A stretch of DNA of 64,000 bases, taken from the NCBI RefSeq assembly GCF_000582685.1, contig NZ_KK073769.1, positions 1,004,891 to 1,068,890 of the forward strand, written 5' to 3'. Each line of letters starts with the position of its first letter. Position 1 is the first letter of the stretch. A program made the position numbers and the translations under genes. Of the stretch, positions 32,510 to 43,100 are shown one piece after another. The stretch comes from [Scytonema hofmanni] UTEX 2349. Lineage in GTDB: Bacteria > Cyanobacteriota > Cyanobacteriia > Cyanobacteriales > Nostocaceae. The notes beneath the pieces are model-generated. The model was given only the letters and a program-made list of their open reading frames with translations. It was not told the DNA's origin and made no database searches.

Positions 32510-34849
32510 CTAATGCCATTGCACAATCAAAAGTTGGTTCATCCAGGGCAACGTCACCATGCTTAGTCCCCAAGGCAATCGACTCAGCAAAATATCGATC
32601 GCCTGTTGTTCGACCTGGAGTTTCCAGTTACCGTCCCCACTGCGGGTGAGTTTGCCCTCCCGTTGTAAAAAGCCCTCCCGCAGCCCTGATGGGCTAGTAT
32701 TTTTCAGGGCTTCCCAATAGGCGATCGCCGTTTCTAACAGGTGTTCCCCTTCGCTCAGAGCCGCTTCTGGTAAATCCAGTCCCCGCACCACCGGCTCATT
32801 CAGCGACCAGCCACAGAGCAATTTGGGCAACACCAGTTCATATTCGGGCGCATCGGTTTGTTTTGTCGCCAGATAATACAGTAAGTATATCGCCATTTGT
32901 TGGGCGGATTCGTCCCGAAAAGATTTGCCCGACCACAACCCGACTGCTTCGAGATAGAATCGTAAAAACGGATGCAACAACACCAGCCCTGCCTGGGTAA
33001 CATACAGTCCTGCTGTCTCCTCTTCCCTCGATAATGTTGAGTTGGGAGCCAGTTGGGGGGGAGGCGCTGCATCGATTTGAGTCTGCAAGATGGACATTTG
33101 CCTCCAATTTTGCGATGGGGCGATCGCTTGAGCATATGTAGCAGTTAGCACTTGATCGAGGGCAGTCAACCAAAGGGAACTTTCGGCAATTGGGAATGCG
33201 GCGATGATAGTATGCAGGCGTTGGCGATCGCTTTCATTGGTGGTTTCCTGGTAATTATAACGCTTATCCTGCTTCAGTTCTGTTGCTTCAGTGCGGGATG
33301 TTTCTGTTAATGTCATCGGGGATCGCTGCTGCGAATCGGCTGCTGGGTCAGATTGATTCTGTTGCCAAGTCTGCACTAGTTGAGCTAGCCAGTTGCGAGT
33401 CCAGGTTCCGGGAAATGGTCTTGTCGGCGCGTTATCTAAAGTGATTTCGGCAAAAAGCAGTAACCAAGCAAACCTTTCCAATTCCTGGAAGCTGTCGCTG
33501 CTCAGGCTCAGGGAGTGCATCAGAACTCTTGCTTGTGCCAGCAAGGTGTGCCAGATCGTCCAAGCTGGCTGTAACTGCAATACTAGCTGATGCCGCAAGC
33601 CTTCGGGTAACTGTGTCACGATACGCTGTTGCGTTGCTACATTATTTCTCAGCGATTCCCGCAAAGGCATCTGCCACACGGTTTCAGTCAAGATGACAGT
33701 TTCCCAACGGGGTAGCCAGGTCAGCAAGTCCTCTGATGCTTGCTCGCTGGGCAGACGACCAGACTGCAAAAAGTACAGCAAAACTTCCCAATTTGCCTCA
33801 GGGGTGCTGGTGATGTCACTAGGCTCTATCTGCTTGAGGACAAATTCCTCAGCGCAATCCGGTTCCTCTGTTTGTCTATCCGTTGTAGTAGTTAGCACAA
33901 AGTCGAGGGCAGTCAACCAAAGGGAACTTTCGGCAATTGATAGAGCTTCAAAAATGGCGCGTAGTTGTTGATGAGCAATTTCATTAGGGTTTTCCCGGAT
34001 GTATGGAATAATTTGGTCTTTTTTATTACCTTTTTCTAAGGAAGTCGGGGCTTGCTGTGGCGAATCGCCTGCTGGGTCAGATTGATTCTCTCGCCAAGTC
34101 TGCACCAATTGAGCTAGCCAGTTGCGAGTCCAAGTTGCGGGGAATGGTCTTGTCGTCGCATGATCTGAAGTGATTTCGGCAAAAAGCAGTAACCAAGCTT
34201 GTCGCTCTAGGTATCGAACAGCACCGCTACCCAATTCCAAGGACTGCATCAGTTGTCTCGCTTGGGTCAGCAGGGTGTGCCAAGTTATCCAGGCTGGCTG
34301 TACCTGCAATATCAACTGGTGCAGGAAGGGTTCTGGCAACTGCTCAACTAGGCGTTGCTTTGCTGCTTGGTTTATAATCAGTAATTCCCGCAATGTTTGC
34401 CGATAAATAGTATTATTTTGCATCGCGGACTCCCAACGCCGGAACCAGGACTGCCAGTTGTCATTTGGACACCACCAAGGCAATCGCCCATAGCGTAAAA
34501 AGTACAGCAACACCTCCCAATCGGAGCCAATGCGATCGCGGGTGATTTTTTCGGTTTTTGCACCAGCAACCAAGCGATCGCCTAAAGTCTGGCTGAGGGC
34601 GTCCAACAACTTGTGTATAAATTCATCCGCTAAAAATCGGCGATCAATGGTGCCTACCTCCACCACCACCCGATCCAGCCGCACAACCTCCTCATCCCCT
34701 ACCAGTTGGTCAAAGAGACGCTCTATTGCCGGCACCCCCTGCTGCTGAAACAAGCGGATCGCGTCTTCCTGTAAGCTCCATACATCAGCTATTTGCCCAG
34801 TATCGAGTTCTAATACAGTCCGTCCAATAATGTGGCGTTGTTTGCTCAT
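32510..34849 (-). CDS. cis14: eCIS tape measure protein (Cis14/Afp14-like)
   Basis: A 779-aa protein from the ATG at 34849. The N-terminus SKQRHIIGRTVLELDTGQIA and LFQQQGVPAIERLFDQLV is the signature of eCIS tape measure proteins, which set tube length during assembly. The middle is a tandem duplication: one unit with WEVLLYFLRYGRLPWWCP, the next with WEVLLYFLQSGRLPSEQA, repeating at 729 bp (243 residues). The C-terminus (LSRLPWGLSMVTLPWMNQLL) is conserved-looking. The frame extends 11 codons upstream, but MSKQRH fits the family start. It lies between the 1680-aa protein and the DUF4157 cargo. Confidence 0.85.
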   Translation of the reverse strand: MSKQRHIIGRTVLELDTGQIADVWSLQEDAIRLFQQQGVPAIERLFDQLVGDEEVVRLDRVVVEVGTIDRRFLADEFIHKLLDALSQTLGDRLVAGAKTEKITRDRIGSDWEVLLYFLRYGRLPWWCPNDNWQSWFRRWESAMQNNTIYRQTLRELLIINQAAKQRLVEQLPEPFLHQLILQVQPAWITWHTLLTQARQLMQSLELGSGAVRYLERQAWLLLFAEITSDHATTRPFPATWTRNWLAQLVQTWRENQSDPAGDSPQQAPTSLEKGNKKDQIIPYIRENPNEIAHQQLRAIFEALSIAESSLWLTALDFVLTTTTDRQTEEPDCAEEFVLKQIEPSDITSTPEANWEVLLYFLQSGRLPSEQASEDLLTWLPRWETVILTETVWQMPLRESLRNNVATQQRIVTQLPEGLRHQLVLQLQPAWTIWHTLLAQARVLMHSLSLSSDSFQELERFAWLLLFAEITLDNAPTRPFPGTWTRNWLAQLVQTWQQNQSDPAADSQQRSPMTLTETSRTEATELKQDKRYNYQETTNESDRQRLHTIIAAFPIAESSLWLTALDQVLTATYAQAIAPSQNWRQMSILQTQIDAAPPPQLAPNSTLSREEETAGLYVTQAGLVLLHPFLRFYLEAVGLWSGKSFRDESAQQMAIYLLYYLATKQTDAPEYELVLPKLLCGWSLNEPVVRGLDLPEAALSEGEHLLETAIAYWEALKNTSPSGLREGFLQREGKLTRSGDGNWKLQVEQQAIDILLSRLPWGLSMVTLPWMNQLLIVQWH

Positions 34850-35060
34850 GGCAGATTTAAGAAGGCACAAGTCAAGAGTCAAAAGTGAACGGTTAATTAG
34901 TAGACATTTCCATAAATTAATTATGCCTTGCCCGAAACCCTTGTAGAGACGTTCCGCCGAAACGTCTTTACATTTTTAACCGGACACGATAAGTAGTCAG
35001 ACAAAAATATTTACAGTCATTGCGTAATTAATTCTGTCTGAGTACTTATCACTCCCCATT

Positions 35061-38000
35061 TCAGCCGCTATTGGTTTTGAGCGATGGTGAGTTCTGTTGA
35101 TGCTGAGGCTGTTTTGATGAAGTGTAAGTCCAACCCACTATTAAAAGCAGGCTAGCTACACTTAAAACTAGTACCTGGGTCGGCTTTATTTTGTACTCAT
35201 ACCTAATGGCTTTGGATTCGGCGATATTCTTACCACTCGTCTGAAATAAGACACGCAGTCGGTTGAGTAGTGTAGCGGAGTTGGGTGTGGGTTGGGTAGG
35301 TTTATCCGTGTCGGTTTCGCTGTCATTGATGCGAAGAATCACGGACGAAGCGGTTCCTTCCAAGCGATCGCCGTTTATTTCCCTGAAAGCTTGTGCTGTA
35401 ATTCGATGGATGCCTACAATTGGTTGCCAGTTAGGCAGATGGTAGGGTCTACCATTAACTGGTAGACTTACCTCGGTGCTAGCATTAGGAGCAGTATAAG
35501 TAAATATTACACTGCCTAAAGTAGCAGGGATAGTTACAGCTGCGATCGCGTATTCATTGTTTCGGTTGAAGTCAGATATCCTGAAGATGCAATCGCTCTC
35601 CAGTGTGGTACTATCAAGAACTTGATTATTGCTGATGGTTAACAAATTAAACCCCACCACACCACCAAAGGGAATGGCAATGCGTTTCGTGACTGGCTCA
35701 CTGCTACAATTACCGAGAGTTGGTGGGGTGTTAACCCTCAGCGTGATAGATACCTCAGCACCAGCTACCCAAGTATTGAAATCAAAGTTATAGGTAATAA
35801 TGAACTCACTGTTGGGATTACTGATATTGCTGCTACCACCAAGGTGTTCCCAGACAAAGCGAAAAGATTTCTCTGTCGGTTGAATATTGAATACGCGAAT
35901 AGAGAAGCCTTGCCCGTTGATATTGGCAATCTCTGCCTGAAAGTCAGCTTCAGGTACGGGGTTAATTGTTACTGTGCGGCTGAGGGTATTTTCGCATTGA
36001 GTTTGCGTACTGCCAATCAGTGCTTCAATTTTCACCAATTCTGGTTGACCCCCTTTTGCATATTGCCTGGGATTCAAAATCCGAGTTTGGATGTCGTTAA
36101 TGCTCACCTGAATTAACTCTACCTCTTCAGATGTTCCCTTAGCCAAGGTAATCTCTACAGATGCTGCATTCTGACAGAAGTTTTCACCTTCACTGATTGA
36201 TAAATCAGCTTCAGGTACGGGGTTAATTGTTACTGTGCGGCTGAGGGTATTTTCGCATTGAGTTTGGCGATCGCGAATCAGTGCTTCAATTTTCACCAAT
36301 TCTGGCTGACCCCCTTTTGCATATTGCCTGGGATTCAAAATCCGAGTTTGGATGTCGTTGATGCTCACCTGAATTAACTCTACCTCTTCAGATGTTCCCT
36401 TAGCCAAGGTAATCTCTACAGATGCTGCATTCTGACAGAAGTTTTTACCTTCACTGATTGATAAATCAGCCTCAGGTACGGGGTTAATTGTTACTGTGCG
36501 GCTGAGGGTATTTTCGCATTGAGTTTGGCGATCGCGAATCAGTGCTTCAATTTTCACCAATTCTGGCTGACCCCCTTTTGCATATTGCCTGGGATTCAAA
36601 ATCCGAGTTTGGATGTCGTTGATACTCACCTGAATTAACTCTACCTCTTCAGATGTTCCCTTAGCCAAGGTAATCTCTACAGATGCTGCATTCTGACAGA
36701 AGTTTTTACCTTCACTGATTGATAAATCAGCCTCAGGTACGGGGTTAATTGTTACTGTGCGGCTGAGGGTATTTTCGCATTGAGTTTGGCGATCGCGAAT
36801 TAGTGCTTCAATTCTCACACCTTCTGGCTGACCCCCTTTTGCATATTGCCTGGGATTCAAAATCCGAGTTTGGATGTCGTTGATACTCACCTGAATTAAC
36901 TCTACATTCTCAGGTGTTCCCTCAGTCAGCGTAATTTCTATAACATCTGCATTCTGACAGAAGTTTTCACCTTCAGTGATTGATAGATTGGGTCTCGGCT
37001 TAGGATAAATGGTTACAGTTAGGGTATCATAGGTGTCGTCTACCGCGTAGGCGAAAGTGATTGCCACTTCTAACCCCTTAGCCAAATCATCAATACTTGC
37101 TTGGTCAATGCTACTGGGTTGGAAGAGTTGTTTGATTCCCTCAAATATGACTCCTTCTCCCTTGACTGTTCCACCTTCTGGTTCTAGAGTGAATTGGTAC
37201 TTTTTGCGATCGCCTTCACAAAATACTGTTTTTTCCAGTATAATTATAGGGCGTGGTCGGGCTACTACATAATTGACTGCGGGTGTATCGCTACCGCAGC
37301 GATAGGGGAGACAAAAATCCCCGACAACAATATCTTTCCGCTTCTGCAATTCTTGGAATAGCTTCTGTGAACTACTGATTACCTCTTGATACAAATCTGG
37401 TGGCAACGCAGCAGATTTTTGAATAGTCTCAGTGCGTAAAGTACTTAATTTATAATAGATTTCCGAATTTTTGTCTTCCCTGAGAAGCTCATCAACCTCT
37501 TCTCCATCTACGTACACCAAGATAAAAGTGCCACCTTTGGGAACTCCACCCAAATGTTCCATACCGGGATGCTGTTCGGAAAATTTATGGAACAAATGCA
37601 GCTTCATCAGTTGCTCTAGTCGCTGCTGATAAGCGTTTATTAGTCCTTTGATTTCAAAGTAATTGAGTTCCTCAGCTGCGTGTGAGTTACCCATGTGGTA
37701 ACTTTCGGTATTAAATTCTTGAGGCACATCTCGTAACAAACTGTAAAGAGTCTCGAAGTCCTGAAACTCCGACTGTTTGATGGCTGGGTAATTGTTGTTA
37801 TCAATACTAACGGCAAAATGATTCAACGAAAGTAAAACAAGGGAATACTGGGGAGTAGGGGACGGTAGGTTAACTACATCCTTTGTTGAAAGCTTGAGGT
37901 GATACTTTGCTGCGTTACTAGATGAATCAATTACTATGCCATAAGTGACTTTACCTAGGGATAGGCAGAGCGCTATTTCATTTGCAATGCGCAGCTTTTC

Positions 38001-40103
38001 CTCTGCAATTGCATCATTAGCAAGTCCTGAAAAGTCAATGATTAGGTCATTAAAGTCGTTGAGGCTATTTCCCTCAGTGCTGGGAATTTGCGTAACGAAG
38101 CGGGCAATGTGCGTGTTCGTTTCGTCGCGGACAAAAAGCCGAAAGTGAAGGTCTGTATCACCTTTTACAAATTCATGTGCCTCTGGTTTCCGAGCAATCT
38201 CCAGAATCGGATTAAATAGTTGGCTGCTAGTGATGACAGTTAGACCAGGTTTATCAAAGAAAACCTGCTTCAGTGTGTTTAGCAAGACATTTTTTGGTTC
38301 GCTTGCATACTTAGTCCAAAGTTTCTGGAAAGTATCCTTTATCCGGCTAAAGTCTGATTCTAGGTCATCAAACTGACCAGAGATGTTAAGATCCTGGAGA
38401 CTGGCTACACTACCAAGCTTGAGGGTAATGACATCAAATGCTAGGTTGTAGCGTTGCCGATAATCCTTGATGTGTTTGAGTGCATCGCCGTTAGCCTTGC
38501 CGATATGCCCCTCAATTCTGTAAAAATTATAGGCATCCAGCCGATAGGTCAGATCGTTGAAGACATGAGGATTTTCTTGTGAATCCTGCTTCGGGTAAAA
38601 ATAAGCAGGATGGCGATCGCTCCGTCCTTTACGATAGACATCGTAGTTCCAGTATTGATATAAGTTTGGATAATTCAGGTAGTAAGGGATTGCTTGCTCG
38701 CTGAGTGGTGCCGATTGGTCTTTACTGGGAGTGATTTTAAGTGGTGTATTGTAAAACGGTAGTAGGTAAAAACTATCTTCTGCACACAATTTTAAAAGAC
38801 GTTCATAAAGGTAGCGAACTTGCTTAACGCGAACCTGATTGCCGTTGTAGATAGGGGGTTGGGTAAAATCACTACGATATCCAGTTTTCGGTTGACTTGA
38901 TATTGCAGGAACTAGCCCCAGCATGAGAAACTTAGGAAAACGTCGAGTATCAGGTGTGCAATCATCCATCAAGTCAAAAGCTCCCTCAGCCAATTCATAG
39001 TAAGCAGCAACCAGCAGACTGAGATAATCATAAAAATATTGCAGCGTATAGATCGCTTCTGGAGTTTCGACCTTTTCAGATAAAAGCGTTGTTTCCTTCT
39101 TCTTAAAGCTGTTTAGTCGTTTTTCCAGGTTTTCCTTCAGTTGACCGAAGTCATTACCCGAAGACGGCTGGAAAGTAGTAAAAAAAGGTGAGAACAGCCA
39201 AAAAAGCTTGGGAAAAGCGTTATCGATCGCAGCGATCGCATTTACACAAATCTGGTAGTAGTTCTCCCGGAAGCTCTTGTAGTCATTAATTTTCGTCAAA
39301 TCTACGCTATCATCAGCTTCTACATAGCCAAATCGCTGAACCTGGGGAGCAAAATCTTGGAACTTTTTAGCCTCAAGGTCAAACTCTTGGAGAAAGTGGT
39401 TACGTGCTTCAAAAATTGCTTCAGTGGCAAATCCTTTCCAAGGTTCCATCAACTGATCGATCTGATAACCTTTGTATAGTAAGGTTTCTGCACTAACCTG
39501 CTCAGGAGTTTCCAGTTTCTGCACACGCGGAAGCAGAAAAAACCGCCAGCGAAAATTTCGGAATTTACCCAGGTCATCGTATTCGAGGAAACAAGAGTCA
39601 CGCTGCTCATCCTGGGTTTCACATACCACCACCAGTACCTGGTCAGCGAGAAATTCTCCAAACCCGTCTGCATTGCGCTCGCTACCTTCGGGAGTTTGGT
39701 GCAGAGATATTCGTTTATCCCCGCTTTGCTCGAAAAGTTCTATCACCGTGTATTGCAGAGATGCTCTAGCAGATACGTCTTCGCTGGATGCAAACAACAA
39801 AGACTGTACTTTCGCTTCACTTTGATAATGCGTCAGCGTTATCGGGGGAAGGGAAATCACATACCCTTCCGAAGTAATGCCACATCCTGCCGAGATAGAT
39901 ATTTTAGCATCCGCCGTCTGATAGCTGCTGCTTACCTCCATCCCGCAAACGATCCCCATACCAATTAGGTGGGTACGGGTCAGCCGATTTTGACTATCGA
40001 GATAAGAGACAAGGCTATTCAGGTCATTGTTCTTCAACACCTGATTGGGCATGAAGATAGGATAGCCGGTTTTGTTGATGATAGTGTTCATGGCTTTATT
40101 CAT
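35061..40103 (-). CDS. 1680-aa eCIS-associated repeat protein with C-terminal membrane helix
   Basis: Not assignable to a core Cis family. The N-terminus has PIFMPNQVLKNNDLNSLVSY and LTRTHLIGMGIVCGMEVS, a beta-rich module found in eCIS and phage-tail accessory proteins. Residues about 1038-1386 hold four Ig-like beta repeats of 87 aa, each with ENFCQNA or KNFCQNA, INDIQTRILNPRQYAKGGQP and a C-ENTLSRTV-INP end. At DNA level the 261-bp units are nearly identical. Near the C-terminus IKPTQVLVLSVASLLLIVGW is a single membrane helix, leaving a 22-residue Ser/Gln-rich tail. It occupies the slot of Afp13 tail fibres, between Cis12 (8-bp overlap) and the tape measure. Inference: receptor-binding or membrane-anchoring component. 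Confidence 0.75.
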   Translation of the reverse strand: MNKAMNTIINKTGYPIFMPNQVLKNNDLNSLVSYLDSQNRLTRTHLIGMGIVCGMEVSSSYQTADAKISISAGCGITSEGYVISLPPITLTHYQSEAKVQSLLFASSEDVSARASLQYTVIELFEQSGDKRISLHQTPEGSERNADGFGEFLADQVLVVVCETQDEQRDSCFLEYDDLGKFRNFRWRFFLLPRVQKLETPEQVSAETLLYKGYQIDQLMEPWKGFATEAIFEARNHFLQEFDLEAKKFQDFAPQVQRFGYVEADDSVDLTKINDYKSFRENYYQICVNAIAAIDNAFPKLFWLFSPFFTTFQPSSGNDFGQLKENLEKRLNSFKKKETTLLSEKVETPEAIYTLQYFYDYLSLLVAAYYELAEGAFDLMDDCTPDTRRFPKFLMLGLVPAISSQPKTGYRSDFTQPPIYNGNQVRVKQVRYLYERLLKLCAEDSFYLLPFYNTPLKITPSKDQSAPLSEQAIPYYLNYPNLYQYWNYDVYRKGRSDRHPAYFYPKQDSQENPHVFNDLTYRLDAYNFYRIEGHIGKANGDALKHIKDYRQRYNLAFDVITLKLGSVASLQDLNISGQFDDLESDFSRIKDTFQKLWTKYASEPKNVLLNTLKQVFFDKPGLTVITSSQLFNPILEIARKPEAHEFVKGDTDLHFRLFVRDETNTHIARFVTQIPSTEGNSLNDFNDLIIDFSGLANDAIAEEKLRIANEIALCLSLGKVTYGIVIDSSSNAAKYHLKLSTKDVVNLPSPTPQYSLVLLSLNHFAVSIDNNNYPAIKQSEFQDFETLYSLLRDVPQEFNTESYHMGNSHAAEELNYFEIKGLINAYQQRLEQLMKLHLFHKFSEQHPGMEHLGGVPKGGTFILVYVDGEEVDELLREDKNSEIYYKLSTLRTETIQKSAALPPDLYQEVISSSQKLFQELQKRKDIVVGDFCLPYRCGSDTPAVNYVVARPRPIIILEKTVFCEGDRKKYQFTLEPEGGTVKGEGVIFEGIKQLFQPSSIDQASIDDLAKGLEVAITFAYAVDDTYDTLTVTIYPKPRPNLSITEGENFCQNADVIEITLTEGTPENVELIQVSINDIQTRILNPRQYAKGGQPEGVRIEALIRDRQTQCENTLSRTVTINPVPEADLSISEGKNFCQNAASVEITLAKGTSEEVELIQVSINDIQTRILNPRQYAKGGQPELVKIEALIRDRQTQCENTLSRTVTINPVPEADLSISEGKNFCQNAASVEITLAKGTSEEVELIQVSINDIQTRILNPRQYAKGGQPELVKIEALIRDRQTQCENTLSRTVTINPVPEADLSISEGENFCQNAASVEITLAKGTSEEVELIQVSINDIQTRILNPRQYAKGGQPELVKIEALIGSTQTQCENTLSRTVTINPVPEADFQAEIANINGQGFSIRVFNIQPTEKSFRFVWEHLGGSSNISNPNSEFIITYNFDFNTWVAGAEVSITLRVNTPPTLGNCSSEPVTKRIAIPFGGVVGFNLLTISNNQVLDSTTLESDCIFRISDFNRNNEYAIAAVTIPATLGSVIFTYTAPNASTEVSLPVNGRPYHLPNWQPIVGIHRITAQAFREINGDRLEGTASSVILRINDSETDTDKPTQPTPNSATLLNRLRVLFQTSGKNIAESKAIRYEYKIKPTQVLVLSVASLLLIVGWTYTSSKQPQHQQNSPSLKTNSG
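35945..36990. repeat. Four 261-bp tandem repeats in the 1680-aa gene
   Basis: Equivalent points lie at 36130, 36391, 36652 and 36913, giving a constant 261-bp period (87 codons). The first three units differ at only a few positions; the fourth is more diverged. Two to three units contain a HIP1-like GCGATCGCGAAT. High identity points to recent amplification or gene conversion. Confidence 0.92.
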
Positions 40104-43100
40104 TTGCAGTTCCTAAGGCAGTCTGGTTAAGAATAATCGGTTGATTTTCAGGGATATTTGCCTGGGAGTCGTACAGGATGCCTTTGGGGTAAACACTCCG
40201 CAGTTGGGGTATAATTGCCAGTAGACGATTGAGCGTCCCAGTTAGATCGCAGGCGCCACCATCGCAAGCATCCAAAGCTAGTTGCTCCAGCCAGTCGTGA
40301 TAAGCAACTTCAAACTCGCTCATTTGCCGGACATCCAACCAAGCAATTTTGAGAGCGAGGTGGGCTGGTGCTTCCAGTCGCAGAGTACGTTCAACAAATC
40401 GGCGAAAATCTATATTCCGAAAGCGTTCTGTCCAGTATGGTAAAATGACAGTGATCCAGAAAGAATAGGGGTCTTGGTAAGTTAAATTCTTTTGTTCTCC
40501 CGTTTTGGTTGTGGTATCATTGGCATTGACGAAGATGGGCAAAAAGTTATCTGAAACTGTTTTCGGACGCAGGAGAATATGCTCCAAGATATGAAACCCT
40601 TCATCGTTGATGCGTGTCTGTAGCGCCTCAATGCCTTGTTTTTGCTTTGCTTCACTGCTGTAATATTGGGTAGCTAAAATTGGCTGTTTATCCTTGTTGG
40701 TCAATGCCCAGCCAAAGAGTCCATTTTCAGCGGTTATCAACCGGAAATTACCCGAATTTTGAGCGAGTTCGATCAGGATATTGCCGTTCTGCCAAGCGTC
40801 TTGTATGTTGTCGTAGTATTGCTTGCTTTGGAGGAGGATCTGCTCATCCTCTCCATAAATTTGCCCGATATTATATTGTTGCTGTATATTGATGCTGAGG
40901 CGAGTAGTGCGTATTAATAAAAATAGGCGGTTGATGACAGCATCTCGCTCGGCAGCTGTCCTGTATATTTGTGGGTGGATAGCAACTTCACTTTTTTGAT
41001 CGGGGGGACGACTCAGTACCCGGAACCCAAAACCGTCTGGGGTAGCTGTGGGATAAATTGCTCCCGGTTCCAAGATACCCAATAGGTCATGATAAAAGCG
41101 ATCGCCTGCTGCACTTTCATTATCGAATAATTGGGTGCTTTCCAACAGGGTGACTCCATTGTAATCTACTAACCGGAAGCGATCGCCAGAGGTTGTCTCT
41201 GTCACTGCTTCAATTCGCAAAAACGGCTCAACTGAGTTTAGCAGTTTAAAGGTGCCAAAGTGATTGCTCTGTGTTGCAGACATCGCTAGCAGGTTGCCAC
41301 TTTGATCGACGATTCCCAACCAACGTTGTAAGGCGATTTCCCGTTCTTGTTCTGTGGGGAAACGTTCGGTGCTTTCAGCGAGGACTTTCCCTTCGTTATC
41401 TACTAATACATAGCCGTAGGTAGTCAATTTATTGATACCATCATCATAGCGATCGCAAAGACGCTTGTAAAAATCAGTATGGAGGGCAAACAGCAACAAC
41501 TTTTCCATAGCTGCCTGAGCTTCTTCCTGGGTAGCGTAGGTTTGTGAGCTTTCTAAGAGAATATCATCTGAGCTACCGCTCAAAGAAATTATCCAGCCAC
41601 CAGGAGCAATCCGATAATGGCTCAGGTTGCGCCGTCGCACGTCTTCAATGCCCAGTAAACGAGAAACCCGCTTTTTGAAGCCTGACACATTTTCAGTGTC
41701 CCATACGGCTTTGCAGTTGCAGTAATTAAAAGCGCGGAAGCGATCGCGACTTAGTGATGGATAATCATGTAAAAAGTGGGCTTTGTCGTGAATAATCTCG
41801 GTTTTATGCTTAACTTTATCCATCCGGTAGTTGAGCAGCACATAATCACCAAAGGACTCAGCAAAGCGTCCTAGCAGATGGTCGAGAAAACGGTTGCGGC
41901 GATCGCGGGAAGTCTCAGGATCTTCGATAATGGAGTTGAGATACTGCTGACCATCCCCGATGATGGCGGAGCTTTCTGGAAAATCAAGCATCTCGGTGAA
42001 GTAAGTATGCCATTTACCGTTAACTTCGTCAATTTCCCAAGAAAACAGCTCCCGCACATGGGCAAGTTGGGACAAGTAGTTGGCTAGCAACTGATCGAAA
42101 AAGACCAGGTATCCTTTCAATTGATGGGCTTGAGCCTTACGTAATTCCGAAGCCGTTTCTGGCAGCCCATCTTCACTGATGCCATAGGTTAGGGGAAAAT
42201 CGTGCTGAATCGAATAGTGGTCGGCGAGGTTATAATAACTACCCTTTGGTACAGATAGATCCAGTTCATAATCTTCGCGGAACGCTTTGATATTGGCAGC
42301 CTGTTGTTCATTATAACGGCGCTTTACCTCATCGACATTGGTCGAAATTGGTAAGGTACCCTTGAAAAGCTTGACCTTGGAAGATTCAACCCCCACCACC
42401 GGACTGTAGCCTTTGGTCAGTTGCAGATACCAGGGATGTTGCGACTGGGGTAAACCATTGATATAGTTGATAATGCTCAGTTTCCTGACTGCCGCTACAC
42501 CAGGCACTTTTAATATTTCTTGGTATAAATCTGAGGTGTGGATCACCTCCGGCTGGGTAAGTGCTTCCAGTTCGGCAGTATCAATAAAGCCATGACTGTC
42601 GTAAGGTTCATTATGAAGAACCGCAGGTCTGCCAGCAAAAATTTCGGCTGGGCTTTTGCCTTTGTCTAGCAATTCTTCTAAAGTATAAAAATGCAAGCGT
42701 GGCGAAATAAATGCATATAATTTTACATAAACTTCTACCAGTACATCCTCAGCATCAGCATCAGCTTCTAGCTCAATATCGGCACAAAGCGCAATTTCTT
42801 CTTTACCCAAAACGACGATATCGTGAACATCTTCGCAGAGGTTACGGTAGTTACACAGCACAGCTTTAACTTGATCGAGGGTATCAGACCAGGAACGGGA
42901 AATCTGCCCACAGGCATTTTTGCGATATCCCACATCAAGGTCAATATAGACAGTATAAAGTCCACGGGGATGAAGACGTGGGGCGTTGTCCGCCGCTGGG
43001 GGAGTAGATTGCAGATGGCTACTAGTATAATCTACGTAGATGGCTGGATTATAGGTTGTCAATTTTTCCAGCCGAGCGTTGCGGACACCTGGAATGTCGA

